Shown: positions 46,361-56,098, numbered from the stretch's first letter. The stretch: DNA of 64,000 nucleotides from Lutimonas saemankumensis (GCF_020171465.1 NZ_JAIUZR010000003.1:372001-436000); one strand, 5' to 3'. Numbers and translations are program-made. The notes: a model not told the origin generated them from the sequence alone.

Positions 46361-47262
46361 CGAAATATTTTTTGAACTATTTAGATGAGTTGGAATCGGA
46401 AGCCGTTTTTGTTTTAAGAGAGGTATTTGCCCAGTTTCAAAATCCTGTAATTCTGTTTTCAGGAGGAAAGGACTCTATTGTATTGGCTCATTTGGCCAAG
46501 AAGGCCTTTTACCCGGCCAAGGTACCCTTTCCGCTTTTGCATATTGATACCGGCCATAATTTTCCTGAAACCATACAATTCAGAGATGATTTGATCAGCA
46601 AATTAGGAGCCACGCTTTTAGTAGGATCAGTACAGGAGTCTATTGACAACAATAGGGTAGTTGAAGAAAGTGGTAAGAACGCAACACGTAATGAATTGCA
46701 GATCACTACCTTACTGGACGCGATTGAAGATAATCAGATTGATTGTGCCATAGGAGGCGGTAGGAGAGATGAGGAAAAAGCAAGGGCAAAGGAACGTTTC
46801 TTTTCTCACAGAGATGATTTTGGACAATGGACCCCAAAAAATCAGCGCCCCGAACTTTGGAACCTTTTTAATGGTAAAATGAGGCAGGGAGAGCATTTCA
46901 GAGCCTTTCCGATTAGTAACTGGACAGAAATGGATGTATGGAACTACATTGCCCGGGAAAATATTGAAATTCCTTCCTTGTATTTTGCCCATGAGAGAAA
47001 GGTAGTTTGGAGAAACGGAAGCTGGATACCTGTTTCTGATTACCTGATCATGCAGGATGATGAGGAGGTTCACACCAAAAAGGTAAGATTTAGGACACTA
47101 GGAGACATCACCATTACTGGTGGAATAGAAAGCGATGCGGATACCCTTGAAAAGATCGTAGAAGAGGTTTCAGCCATGCGTGAAACTGAACGGGGTAACC
47201 GGGCAGATGACAAACGTTCGGAAACTTCGATGGAAGACCGGAAAAAACAAGGTTATTTTTAA
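46357..47262 (+). CDS. cysD: Sulfate adenylyltransferase subunit 2
   Basis: A 301-residue ATP sulfurylase catalytic subunit of the PP-loop family (SGGKDSIVLAHLA near 28). It forms APS from sulfate and ATP, driven by CysN GTP hydrolysis. Family motifs GGGRRDEEKARAKER, PISNWTEMDVW and ERGNRADDK at the C-terminus are present. It shares a four-base overlap with cysC. Confidence 0.94.
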   Translation: MTKYFLNYLDELESEAVFVLREVFAQFQNPVILFSGGKDSIVLAHLAKKAFYPAKVPFPLLHIDTGHNFPETIQFRDDLISKLGATLLVGSVQESIDNNRVVEESGKNATRNELQITTLLDAIEDNQIDCAIGGGRRDEEKARAKERFFSHRDDFGQWTPKNQRPELWNLFNGKMRQGEHFRAFPISNWTEMDVWNYIARENIEIPSLYFAHERKVVWRNGSWIPVSDYLIMQDDEEVHTKKVRFRTLGDITITGGIESDADTLEKIVEEVSAMRETERGNRADDKRSETSMEDRKKQGYF

Positions 47263-47285
47263 TCTAATTGAAAAAGAAACAGATC

Positions 47286-48542
47286 ATGAGTATAGATAAC
47301 AATCAACTCTTAAGATTTACGACTGCAGGAAGCGTAGATGATGGTAAAAGCACGCTGATAGGTAGATTATTATATGATTCAAAATCGATTTTCGAGGATC
47401 AGATCGCCTCGGTTGAAAAAACAAGTAAGCGGAAAGGAATGGAAACCGTTGACCTTGCCCTTTTTACAGATGGATTAAGAGATGAAAGAGAACAGGGAAT
47501 AACCATAGACGTTGCTTACAGGTATTTTACAACCCCTAGAAGAAAGTTTATCATTGCCGATACGCCTGGCCACGTACAATACACCAGAAATATGGTGACC
47601 GGAGCCTCTACGGCAAATGTGGCCATCGTTTTGATCGATGCCCGTAAAGGGGTTATAGAACAGACCAAAAGACATTCATTTATTGCTTCTTTGTTGCAGA
47701 TTTCTCATGTAATAGTATGTATCAACAAGATGGATCTGGTTGATTATAAAGAAGAGGTTTTTAACGATATCGTGAACCAGTATGAAGAAATTTCTGCAAA
47801 AATGATGATCAAGGATGTTCGCTACATACCGATATCTGCCCTGAATGGAGATAACGTGGTAAACCGCTCAGAAAATATGCCCTGGTATCAGAATGCTCCT
47901 TTATTACATACCTTGGAGACGATTCATATTACCAGTGACAATAATATGGTCGACGCCAGGTTTCCTATACAGACCGTGATCCGTCCTCAGGATGAAGAGA
48001 ATCATGATTACAGAGGATACGCCGGTTCCGTTGCGGGTGGGATCTTTCGTGTGGGAGATGAGGTGAGGTTACTGCCTTCCGGGTTCCATTCTCATATAAA
48101 ATCCATCAACCGCTATGATAAGGAGGTTGATGAGGCTTTTGAAGGCATGAGTGTTGCCATCACCCTTGAAGACGATATTGATCTGAGTCGAGGCGATATG
48201 ATCGTAAAACCAAATAATTTGCCTGTAAAGGACCAGAGGTTGACAGCTATGATCTGCTGGTTCAACGAGCAACCTGCCAGGCCACGCGCAAAATATATAT
48301 TGAAACATACCTCTAATGAGCCTATGGCAATGATCAATGAGGTGGTTTATAAGGTCAATGTAAATACCCTGGAACGTATTAAGGATGACAATGAAATCAG
48401 GATGAACGATATCTGTAAGGTAAAGATTCGTACGACTGGCCCGATCATGATGGATGAATATTCCCGAAACAGAAAGACCGGAAGTTTTATATTGATCGAT
48501 TCGGCTACCAATGAAACTGTTGCGGCAGGAATGCTTCAATAG
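47286..48542 (+). CDS. cysN: Sulfate adenylyltransferase subunit 1 (GTPase)
   Basis: About 418 residues from ATG 47286; the TTG at 47268 would add six residues before the family start. It is an EF-Tu-like GTPase: GSVDDGKSTL (P-loop), DTPGHVQYTRNM (G3) and NKMDLVD (G4). It forms a complex with CysD and couples GTP hydrolysis to APS formation. No APS kinase domain is fused, since cysC is separate. A terminator follows at 48573. Confidence 0.94.
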   Translation: MSIDNNQLLRFTTAGSVDDGKSTLIGRLLYDSKSIFEDQIASVEKTSKRKGMETVDLALFTDGLRDEREQGITIDVAYRYFTTPRRKFIIADTPGHVQYTRNMVTGASTANVAIVLIDARKGVIEQTKRHSFIASLLQISHVIVCINKMDLVDYKEEVFNDIVNQYEEISAKMMIKDVRYIPISALNGDNVVNRSENMPWYQNAPLLHTLETIHITSDNNMVDARFPIQTVIRPQDEENHDYRGYAGSVAGGIFRVGDEVRLLPSGFHSHIKSINRYDKEVDEAFEGMSVAITLEDDIDLSRGDMIVKPNNLPVKDQRLTAMICWFNEQPARPRAKYILKHTSNEPMAMINEVVYKVNVNTLERIKDDNEIRMNDICKVKIRTTGPIMMDEYSRNRKTGSFILIDSATNETVAAGMLQ

Positions 48543-48572
48543 TGAATTAAATAATATCTGACATATAGAAAT

Positions 48573-48601
48573 AAGACCTCTGTTTTTGGAGGTCTTTTTT
48601 T
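48573..48601 (+). terminator. Intrinsic terminator after cysN
   Basis: AAGACCTC (48573-48580) pairs with GAGGTCTT (48589-48596) over an eight-base loop, followed by a run of T. It ends the capsule/sulfation transcript. Confidence 0.85.
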
Positions 48602-48674
48602 ATGTGTTATCGGGTGGATCCATAAAAATCATTTAATAGCGAAAATCGCATCTTAAAAAACAATAATATTCACC

Positions 48675-48682
48675 TATATTTG
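48675..48682 (+). promoter_or_regulatory. Promoter -7-like TATATTTG before ychF
   Basis: TATATTTG 21 bases before the ATG of ychF matches the flavobacterial -7 consensus. The -33 element is not evident. Confidence 0.4.
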
Positions 48683-48702
48683 CAGTCCAAAAAAATAATA
48701 CA

Positions 48703-49797
48703 ATGAAAGCAGGAATCGTTGGACTTCCAAATGTAGGTAAGTCAACCTTATTTAATTGTCTGTCAAATGCCAAGGCACAATCTGCAAATTTTCCGTTTTG
48801 TACCATTGAACCTAATATAGGAGTGGTCAATGTGCCGGACAGCAGGCTTGAAACCTTGGAAAAACTGGTCAATCCACAAAGAGTTGTGCCTGCCACAGTT
48901 GAAATCGTGGATATCGCCGGGCTGGTCAAAGGAGCCAGTAAAGGAGAGGGTTTGGGAAATAAATTCCTTGCCAACATCAGAGAAACGGATGCTGTCATTC
49001 ACGTTTTACGTTGTTTTGATAATGATAACATTGTCCATGTGGATGCGAGTATTGATCCGGTTAGGGATAAGGAGACCATAGACATGGAACTGCAGCTAAA
49101 GGATCTGGAAACGGTTGAGAAAAGACTGGACCGAGTTAAAAAGGCTTCAAGAACCGGAGATAAAGCCGCCTTAAAGGAGTTAGAAGTGCTTTCTAAGGTT
49201 CAGGAACAGTTGCTGGCCTCTGTTTCAGTGCGTGCCATTGAGCTTACAGAAAAAGAAAGAGAAGAATTTATTGCGCCTATCCAGTTACTTACAGACAAAC
49301 CCGTTCTTTACGTATGTAACGTGGATGAAGCCTCTGCGGTTAAGGGAAACTCTTACGTTGACCAGGTTATGGAAGCCGTTAAGGGTGAGAATGCCGAGGT
49401 ACTTGTTTTGGCCGTTGCAACAGAGGCAGACATCATGGAACTTGATTCTTATGAAGAACGTCAGATGTTCCTGGAGGATATTGGGTTGGAGGAGCCGGGA
49501 GTTTCAAAGCTTATAAGATCCGCTTATAAATTACTTAATCTTCAGACGTATTTTACTGCCGGAGAAAAGGAGGTAAGGGCGTGGACAATTCATATTGGGG
49601 ATTCAGCGCCAAAGGCTGCAGGAGTTATTCATACTGATTTTGAAAAAGGATTTATCAGGGCTGAAGTGATAAAGTATGATGATTTTGTTCATTTTGGAAG
49701 TGAATTAAAAGTAAAAGAAGCCGGTAAACTATCGGTTGAAGGAAAAGAATATATTGTTGAAGACGGGGATATGATGAATTTCCGATTCAACGTTTAG
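48703..49797 (+). CDS. ychF: Redox-regulated ATPase YchF (OBG-family)
   Basis: A 364-residue universally conserved P-loop NTPase. Motifs: GLPNVGKST (residues 7-15), DIAGLVKGAS (G3 region) and the changed G4 region NVDE in place of NKxD, the basis of ATP preference. A coiled-coil arm lies at about 130-165 and the C-terminal TGS-like domain holds TYFTAGEKEVRAWTI. YchF binds ribosomes and is linked to oxidative stress. Confidence 0.95.
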   Translation: MKAGIVGLPNVGKSTLFNCLSNAKAQSANFPFCTIEPNIGVVNVPDSRLETLEKLVNPQRVVPATVEIVDIAGLVKGASKGEGLGNKFLANIRETDAVIHVLRCFDNDNIVHVDASIDPVRDKETIDMELQLKDLETVEKRLDRVKKASRTGDKAALKELEVLSKVQEQLLASVSVRAIELTEKEREEFIAPIQLLTDKPVLYVCNVDEASAVKGNSYVDQVMEAVKGENAEVLVLAVATEADIMELDSYEERQMFLEDIGLEEPGVSKLIRSAYKLLNLQTYFTAGEKEVRAWTIHIGDSAPKAAGVIHTDFEKGFIRAEVIKYDDFVHFGSELKVKEAGKLSVEGKEYIVEDGDMMNFRFNV

Positions 49798-49821
49798 GCA
49801 TTCATAAACCTCTATTATCCC

Positions 49822-50952
49822 ATGAAGTTTAACATTCATCATGAAGATCCACAAAGTGCCGCCAGGGCAGGAACCATTGAAACAGATCATGGCAGGATAG
49901 AAACACCTATTTTTATGCCCGTTGGAACTGTGGCCTCCGTTAAAGGGGTTCATCAGAAAGAACTGCAAGAGGATATCAATGCTGATATAATTCTGGGTAA
50001 TACATATCATTTGTACCTCAGACCCAAAACCCCAATTCTTGAGGGAGCAGGTGGTTTGCATAAATTCATGAACTGGAATCGGCCCATTCTTACAGACTCG
50101 GGTGGTTATCAGGTTTATTCTTTGTCGGACAACAGGAAGATCAATGAAGAAGGTGTAAAATTCAAATCACATATTGACGGCTCATCCCATTTCTTTTCTC
50201 CGGAGTTTTCTATGGAGATACAGAGAAAGATCGGTGCAGATATCATTATGGCCTTTGATGAATGCACCCCTTATCCCTGTGAATACAATTATGCGCGGAA
50301 TTCCATGCATATGACGCACAGGTGGCTTGAGAGATGCATGAAATACCTTGATAAGCATCCCGAGAATTATGGATATAAACAAAGTTTTTTTCCGATTGTT
50401 CAGGGAAGTACATACAAAGACTTACGAAAACAATCGGCAGAATATATAGCTGGAGTGGGAGCAGAAGGTAATGCCATTGGGGGATTATCTGTGGGAGAAC
50501 CTGCTGAAGAGATGTATGAGATGACCGAGGTTGTCACTTCGATTTTACCAAAAGACAAACCTCGTTATTTGATGGGAGTAGGAACCCCAATCAATATTCT
50601 TGAAAACATAGCATTGGGGGTAGACATGTTTGACTGTGTAATGCCAACGAGAAATGCTCGAAACGGAATGCTGTTTACGGCCCATGGTACGATCAATATC
50701 AAGAATAAGAAATGGGAGGATGATTATTCACCTTTGGATGAAATGGGTATTACCACGGTTGATACCATCTACTCCAAAGCCTATGTAAGGCACCTCTTTG
50801 CAGCTAATGAATATCTGGGAAAACAGATTGCTTCCATTCATAACCTTGGCTTTTATCTATGGTTGGTTCGTGAGGCAAGAAAGCATATCTTAGCAGGAGA
50901 TTTTATGACTTGGAAGCAAATGATGGTAAAGCAAATGGACAAGCGTTTATAA
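49822..50952 (+). CDS. tgt: Queuine tRNA-ribosyltransferase (Tgt), zinc cysteines missing
   Basis: A 376-residue TIM-barrel enzyme that swaps guanine 34 for a queuosine precursor (preQ1 in bacteria) in tRNAs with GUN anticodons. Catalytic Asp92 (DSGGYQV), nucleophile Asp271 (FDCVMPTR), IGGLSVGE and the C-terminal HN pair (His340-Asn341) are kept. In classical Tgt a CxCxxC plus His binds zinc. Here the matching segment (305-318) reads LDEMGITTVDTIYS with no Cys, so zinc binding is probably lost. Whether activity is retained cannot be read off the sequence. Confidence 0.9.
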   Translation: MKFNIHHEDPQSAARAGTIETDHGRIETPIFMPVGTVASVKGVHQKELQEDINADIILGNTYHLYLRPKTPILEGAGGLHKFMNWNRPILTDSGGYQVYSLSDNRKINEEGVKFKSHIDGSSHFFSPEFSMEIQRKIGADIIMAFDECTPYPCEYNYARNSMHMTHRWLERCMKYLDKHPENYGYKQSFFPIVQGSTYKDLRKQSAEYIAGVGAEGNAIGGLSVGEPAEEMYEMTEVVTSILPKDKPRYLMGVGTPINILENIALGVDMFDCVMPTRNARNGMLFTAHGTINIKNKKWEDDYSPLDEMGITTVDTIYSKAYVRHLFAANEYLGKQIASIHNLGFYLWLVREARKHILAGDFMTWKQMMVKQMDKRL

Positions 50953-50991
50953 GCAAACTAAGTTGAAGATCCGGAAAAAAAAATCCTGAAT

Positions 50992-52083
50992 TTGAAGATT
51001 CTTGACAGATACATACTCAGAAAATATTTTACTTCTTTTATTTTCACCTTATTGATCTTAATACCAATTGCCATGGCAATTGATGTGGCCGAGAAGGTTG
51101 GGAAATTTTTAAAAGCTGAGGACCTGACCGTCCAGGAGATTATCAATGACTATTATGTCAATTTTATCATAAACTACGGAAATACATTTATGCCTTTGGC
51201 CTTGTTTATTTCCGTGATCATGTTTACTTCTAAATTATCCAATAACTCGGAGATTATCGCTATCCACAGTTCCGGAGTATCTTTTAAACGGTTTTTGCAG
51301 CCCTATTTAATAGGGGCAACAATCATCACGGTTATTTCCTTATATACGAATCATTTTATCGTTCCTGACTCAAATAAAACCCTGGAAAAGTTTGAGGAGG
51401 ATTACCTGCGCTCCATATATAAGAAAAAAACCAAAAGTTCGGTGAGTAAGGTCAGTCTTCAGTTGAGCCAGGATGATTATGTCTATTTTGGATATTTTAA
51501 TTTTAAATCAAAAAACGGATATAATTTTTCATATGAGCATTTTGACGGAAACAAACTTGTTTATAAAATCATTTCCCAGAATATCAGGTGGAACGATCAG
51601 GACAGCACTTACCGATTAAGTACCTACCGGAAGCGTTTTGTAGGGGAACATAAAGATAGTCTTGATAACGGAAGTTTTATGGACACGGTGTTTAATTTTA
51701 CACCAAAGGATCTTTTGTATGTAGATTATCTTGCCCGTGAAATGCCATCTCAAAGCCTGAGCAGGCATATCAAGCAATCCGAGAACAGAGGTGTGAAAAA
51801 TTTGAATAACTACAAGGTAGAGCTTTACAAAAGGACAAGTTTGCCAATATCGTCTTTTGTACTTACCTTAATTGCAGTAACGCTTGCTTCGAAAAAGAGA
51901 AGAGGAGGAATCGGTTTTAACTTAGCAGCCGGAATTAGTTTGATGTTCCTTTATGTGTTTTTTATGAAGGTTTCGGAGGTTTTGGGGTCTACGGCTGAAT
52001 CTATTCCGTTATTAATGGTATGGATACCCAATATAATATTCGGTATAATTGCTGCAATTCTTTATTTCAATGCCAACAAATAA
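50992..52083 (+). CDS. LptF/LptG family permease (YjgP/YjgQ)
   Basis: A 363-residue membrane permease of the LPS export ABC system. The N-terminus ILDRYILRKYFTSFIFTLLILIPIA is typical of LptF/LptG. Two N-terminal helices, further helices near 60-80 and 100-120, a periplasmic beta region (130-270) and helices near 280-300, 310-330 and 340-360 are visible. Start is TTG 50992; no ATG lies upstream in frame. Whether it is LptF or LptG is undecided. It partners with LptB, not encoded here. Confidence 0.85.
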   Translation: MKILDRYILRKYFTSFIFTLLILIPIAMAIDVAEKVGKFLKAEDLTVQEIINDYYVNFIINYGNTFMPLALFISVIMFTSKLSNNSEIIAIHSSGVSFKRFLQPYLIGATIITVISLYTNHFIVPDSNKTLEKFEEDYLRSIYKKKTKSSVSKVSLQLSQDDYVYFGYFNFKSKNGYNFSYEHFDGNKLVYKIISQNIRWNDQDSTYRLSTYRKRFVGEHKDSLDNGSFMDTVFNFTPKDLLYVDYLAREMPSQSLSRHIKQSENRGVKNLNNYKVELYKRTSLPISSFVLTLIAVTLASKKRRGGIGFNLAAGISLMFLYVFFMKVSEVLGSTAESIPLLMVWIPNIIFGIIAAILYFNANK

Positions 52084-52972
52084 ACTTAAGAATCAACTCC
52101 ATCTGCACTTTATAGTCTTTATCTGGGGTTTTACAGCCATATTGGGAGCACTGATCTCAATTGATGCGATCCCATTGGTTTGGTTCAGGGTTTTTTTGGC
52201 TTCGGCTGCTTTATTTATTTTTCACAAAATAAGGGGAATTCCATTTCAGGAAAAATGGGCAGATTTATTTAAATTTCTTATTGGTGGGATCCTGGTGGCA
52301 CTTCATTGGGTTACCTTCTTCCACGCCATTAAAATTTCTACCATTTCCACAACACTTATCACCTTGTCGTCAAGTGCATTTTTTGTAGTTATCATTAAAC
52401 CTTTTTTTGAACGAAATAAAATTGAAGTTTATGAGTTGATACTTGCGGTAATTACCATAATGGGATTTGTCATTATATTCAGAAGCGAACAACTTTATAC
52501 GGAAGGAATTTTGGTGGCACTGGCTTCTGCCGTATTAGTTGCCTTGTTTTCGGTTTATAACAGCAGACTTATCACATCCTATTCAGGAAGTAAAATTGCA
52601 TTTTATGAACTGTTTTTTGCCGGTGTTTTTCTGACCTTTGTGCTTCTTTTTAAGAATGACTTTTCTCCGGAATTTTTTATGCTGTCAGGTAACGACTGGA
52701 TGTATCTGATGATTTTAGCTGTTTTATGCACCGCTTATCCCTTTGTTGTGGCTACCAATTTGTTGAAAAAGATGAGTCCTTTTACCATAGTTTTGACAAA
52801 CAATCTTGAGCCCGTATATGGAATTTTACTGGCTCTGGTGCTCTTTGGCGATAAGGAACGGCTTAGTACAGCATTTTATCTTGGAGGCCTTATCATATTT
52901 AGCTCGGTTCTGATCAACGGAATTGTAAAAAGTACAAAATTTAAGGGAAGACTGAAATCTGACGACAGATAG
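52070..52972 (+). CDS. EamA/DMT-superfamily transporter
   Basis: About 300 residues from ATG 52070, which overlaps the permease stop by 14 bases. It has ten predicted helices in two EamA repeats (about 8-130 and 145-290). Typical signatures are FIVFIWGFTAILG and the second-repeat LTNNLEPVYGILLALVLFGD. DMT permeases export or import amino acids, nucleotides or other metabolites. Substrate unknown. Co-transcription with the LptF/G-like gene is likely but the functions seem unrelated. Confidence 0.86.
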   Translation: MPTNKLKNQLHLHFIVFIWGFTAILGALISIDAIPLVWFRVFLASAALFIFHKIRGIPFQEKWADLFKFLIGGILVALHWVTFFHAIKISTISTTLITLSSSAFFVVIIKPFFERNKIEVYELILAVITIMGFVIIFRSEQLYTEGILVALASAVLVALFSVYNSRLITSYSGSKIAFYELFFAGVFLTFVLLFKNDFSPEFFMLSGNDWMYLMILAVLCTAYPFVVATNLLKKMSPFTIVLTNNLEPVYGILLALVLFGDKERLSTAFYLGGLIIFSSVLINGIVKSTKFKGRLKSDDR

Positions 52973-52986
52973 TAACGCAAAGTTTA

Positions 52987-52994
52987 TATATTTG
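52987..52994 (+). promoter_or_regulatory. Promoter -7-like TATATTTG before accA
   Basis: TATATTTG 34 bases before the accA ATG, at a plausible promoter distance. No -33 TTG is seen at the usual spacing. Confidence 0.4.
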
Positions 52995-53028
52995 TAGCCT
53001 GAGTTTAACTTGAATCAACACATCAAAA

Positions 53029-53982
53029 ATGGAATATCTGGATTTTGAATTACCAATTAAGGAATTAGAAGATCAGCTTGATAAATGCAGGTTAATAGGA
53101 GAAGAAAGTGATGTAGACGTAACGGAAACCTGTCAGCAAATAGAGTCAAAATTAGAAGCTACACGAAAAGAAATATTTAAGAATTTAACTGCCTGGCAAA
53201 GAGTCCAGTTGTCAAGGCATCCCAACCGCCCATATACGCTGGATTTCATTAAGGCCCTGACAAAGGGTACTTTTATGGAGCTTCACGGAGACAGAACGGT
53301 TAAGGATGATAAAGCCATGGTAGGCGGATTAGGAAAAATTGGGGATCAGTCCTATATGTTCATAGGCCAGCAAAAGGGTTATAATACGAAAACTAGGCAG
53401 TACCGGAATTTTGGAATGTCTAACCCAGAGGGGTACAGAAAAGCCTTGAGGCTGATGAAAATGGCTGAAAAATTTGAGATTCCTGTTGTCACGCTTATTG
53501 ATACACCAGGTGCATATCCCGGACTGGAAGCAGAGGAACGGGGCCAGGGTGAGGCTATTGCAAGAAACATATTTGAAATGACACGCCTTAAAACGCCAAT
53601 AATATCAATTATTATCGGTGAGGGAGCTTCAGGTGGTGCTGTTGGAATTGGTGTAGGGGATAAAGTTTTAATGCTGGAGAACACATGGTATACCGTAATA
53701 TCTCCGGAGTCATGTTCTTCAATTTTATGGCGTAGCTGGGAATATAAGGAGGTAGCAGCAGAATCCCTGAAGCTTACGGCCAAAGATATGAGTCGTCAAA
53801 AACTAATTGACGGGATCATAAGAGAGCCTCTGGGAGGAGCGCATACGGACCGTGAAAAGACCTACAAATCAGTCGAAATGGCTATTAAAAAGGCTTATAA
53901 GGAATTGGAAAACTTAAGCCCTGAAAAGCTTGTTAAACAGCGTATGGAAAAATACGCTAACATGGGTGTTTTCAAAGGGTAG
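53029..53982 (+). CDS. accA: Acetyl-CoA carboxylase carboxyltransferase subunit alpha
   Basis: A 317-residue crotonase-fold subunit that, with AccD, moves CO2 from carboxybiotin to acetyl-CoA to make malonyl-CoA. The first 50 residues form a helical region ([11 protein letters not shown]), followed by the AccA core: [51 protein letters not shown] and [14 protein letters not shown]. Length matches E. coli AccA (319). Stand-alone; a terminator follows. Confidence 0.95.
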   Translation: MEYLDFELPIKELEDQLDKCRLIGEESDVDVTETCQQIESKLEATRKEIFKNLTAWQRVQLSRHPNRPYTLDFIKALTKGTFMELHGDRTVKDDKAMVGGLGKIGDQSYMFIGQQKGYNTKTRQYRNFGMSNPEGYRKALRLMKMAEKFEIPVVTLIDTPGAYPGLEAEERGQGEAIARNIFEMTRLKTPIISIIIGEGASGGAVGIGVGDKVLMLENTWYTVISPESCSSILWRSWEYKEVAAESLKLTAKDMSRQKLIDGIIREPLGGAHTDREKTYKSVEMAIKKAYKELENLSPEKLVKQRMEKYANMGVFKG

Positions 53983-54015
53983 GGTCCTTGGAAATAATTT
54001 AGTTTACACAATCAG

Positions 54016-54042
54016 AATCCCGGATGTTTTCCGGGATTTTTT
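54016..54042 (+). terminator. Intrinsic terminator after accA
   Basis: AATCCCGGA (54016-54024) pairs with TCCGGGATT (54030-54038), five-base loop, then a T run to 54042. GC-rich stem; strong. Confidence 0.9.
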
Positions 54043-54129
54043 GTTTCCGAAAACCTCATGGTTCATTCAATTTAAGTTTCTGCTCAAAAATCTAATGATT
54101 TTGGTTAAATTTATATAAAGAATCAAGGC

Positions 54130-55638
54130 ATGAAAATTCTTTCGGCAGAACAGCTTTACCTGACTGATCAGGCCACAATTAAAAACCTGCCCATATCATC
54201 TTTGGATTTGATGGAAAAGGCTGCATCCAAGTGTTTTAAATGGATTGTTGAAAAGTATCCAGACAAGGACATTACTTTTTATATTTGTTGTGGGGTTGGT
54301 AACAACGGAGGCGACGGACTGGTCCTTTCAAGGCTGCTTAATCAGGAGGGATACAAGCCGTCTACCTACATCATAAATTTTTCAGAAAATAGAAGCCAGG
54401 ATTTTAGGACAAACTTAAAACGGATTGAGAATCTGAATCTGTCTGTTAACGAAATCAGACCGGGAGATTCATACCCTGAATTTAACGAAAACGGGGTGAT
54501 TATTGACGCCATATTTGGGATTGGATTGAAAAGACCGGCTGAAGGCTTTGTCGCGGATTTTATAAGTCATATCAACGATTCCCGTGCTTCAGTCATTTCA
54601 ATTGATCTTCCTTCGGGCCTTTTTGTCGACATGCCCAACGGTTCATTGGATCATATCATTAGGGCATCATATACCCTTAGTTTTCAGACACCAAAGCTGG
54701 CATTCCTGCTACCAGATAATCATCAGTTTGCCGGGGAATGGATCATCCTCGATATTGGACTGGATAAGGGGTTTATTGACGGTTTGGAATGTCAAAAGTA
54801 TTTTGTTGACCTTGATCGGGTTCAAACAATAATAAGAAAGAGAAGTACTTTTTCCCATAAAGGAACTTTTGGCCACAGTTTGATCATAGGAGGTAGTTTT
54901 GGAAAAATTGGAGCCATGGTTCTGGCTTCAAAGGCGGCTCTTAGATCGGGTTCTGGCCTTGTTACTGCCTATATTCCCAAGTGTGGATATTCTTCACTCC
55001 AAACGGCTGTTCCAGAAACCATGGTAGAGGTTGATGATGAGAAGCTCATACAGTTTTTCAATGTGAAAACTGAGGCTTCGGCAATTGGAATAGGACCGGG
55101 ACTGGGAAGAAATCCAAAAACAAGAAAAGGGTTCGTAGACTTTCTTTTAAAATGTGATGTTCCGTTAGTTATTGATGCCGACGGGCTAAATATGATCTCG
55201 GAATACGACGATTTGTTGAGTATTATTCCTAAAGGTAGTGTTCTAACCCCACATCCTAAAGAATTTGAACGGCTCGTGGGAACATGGACCAATGATTATG
55301 AGAAACTTGACAAACAACTGAGTTTATCAAAAACCCTGGATTCGGTTGTAGTATTAAAGGGAGCGTATACCTCGATTGCTTATCGAGGAAGGCTGTTTTT
55401 TAACAGTACCGGTAATCCGGGTCTGGCAACTGCAGGAAGCGGGGACGTACTTACAGGAATGATCACTGCATTCAGGGCACAAGGCTACGATCCACTTGAA
55501 TCCTCACTACTTGGTGTCTATCTTCATGGGCTGTCTGCTGATATTGCTGTCAATGGAAAGGAATCCCCGGAGTCAATGACCGCTTTGGACTGTATTAGCC
55601 ATCTGGGAGCTGCCTTTAAGCAGGTGGGCTCCAAATAG
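54130..55638 (+). CDS. nnr: Bifunctional NAD(P)HX epimerase/dehydratase
   Basis: A 502-residue two-domain repair enzyme for hydrated NAD(P)H. The N-terminal YjeF-like epimerase domain (about 1-210) has the signature CGVGNNGGDGLVLSRLL and FGIGL. The C-terminal ribokinase-like ADP-dependent dehydratase domain (about 225-500) has HKGTFGHSLIIGGS, DADGLN, TPHPKEFERL and AGSGDVLTGMI. It fixes the S- and R-forms produced by heat or enzyme side reactions. Length matches the E. coli bifunctional YjeF (515). Confidence 0.93.
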   Translation: MKILSAEQLYLTDQATIKNLPISSLDLMEKAASKCFKWIVEKYPDKDITFYICCGVGNNGGDGLVLSRLLNQEGYKPSTYIINFSENRSQDFRTNLKRIENLNLSVNEIRPGDSYPEFNENGVIIDAIFGIGLKRPAEGFVADFISHINDSRASVISIDLPSGLFVDMPNGSLDHIIRASYTLSFQTPKLAFLLPDNHQFAGEWIILDIGLDKGFIDGLECQKYFVDLDRVQTIIRKRSTFSHKGTFGHSLIIGGSFGKIGAMVLASKAALRSGSGLVTAYIPKCGYSSLQTAVPETMVEVDDEKLIQFFNVKTEASAIGIGPGLGRNPKTRKGFVDFLLKCDVPLVIDADGLNMISEYDDLLSIIPKGSVLTPHPKEFERLVGTWTNDYEKLDKQLSLSKTLDSVVVLKGAYTSIAYRGRLFFNSTGNPGLATAGSGDVLTGMITAFRAQGYDPLESSLLGVYLHGLSADIAVNGKESPESMTALDCISHLGAAFKQVGSK

Positions 55639-55645
55639 ATGGCAT

Positions 55646-55653
55646 TAAATTTG
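55646..55653 (+). promoter_or_regulatory. Promoter -7-like TAAATTTG
   Basis: TAAATTTG matches TAnnTTTG and lies 25 bases before the DUF6146 ATG. The expected -33 TTG is not seen. Confidence 0.35.
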
Positions 55654-55678
55654 TAGCTGTTTTATAAATAGAATTCAA

Positions 55679-56098
55679 ATGAAGATAGATAAAAGCATCA
55701 TAGTAACGTTGTTTATAGGTATTATATTTGCGATATCATGCAAGTCCAAGGACGTGCAGAGTGGAAGTGTGCTTGCTGTTAATGAATCGGAACGGGATAC
55801 AATCGTTATCGAGAATGAGGAACTGGAATATCAGATCATCATCATCGAGATCGGTTTTGATGCGTGGCTGGCCACGCAGAGACCCATGGAATATTATACT
55901 CAGCCAACCCTGGAAAGCAAAAACCTGTTTTGGGTAACTACCTATAATCAAAGAGTGCTTCGTCCCGATGTCTATAATCCGAACATTTACATGCAGACCA
56001 TTGAGTACGACCCAAAAATTGATTACGGGATGGAAGTCAATTACCTTTTATATAAGTATCTTGAATATTTCCAGAAAAAATACAGACAAAAACTATAG
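55679..56098 (+). CDS. DUF6146-like lipoprotein
   Basis: A 139-residue lipoprotein with lipobox FAISC (Cys21). The remainder matches a Bacteroidota family annotated DUF6146: YQIIIIEIGFDAWLATQRP, then YYTQPTLESKN and YDPKIDYGMEVNYLLYKYLEYF. Function unknown. It is probably outer-membrane anchored. It converges with the ACT-like gene on the minus strand across 44 bases. Confidence 0.75.
   Translation: MKIDKSIIVTLFIGIIFAISCKSKDVQSGSVLAVNESERDTIVIENEELEYQIIIIEIGFDAWLATQRPMEYYTQPTLESKNLFWVTTYNQRVLRPDVYNPNIYMQTIEYDPKIDYGMEVNYLLYKYLEYFQKKYRQKL

Noticed and set aside
48069-48539. 156-residue minus-strand frame opposite cysN
   Set aside because: Shadow of the CysN C-terminal domain; no support beyond being open.
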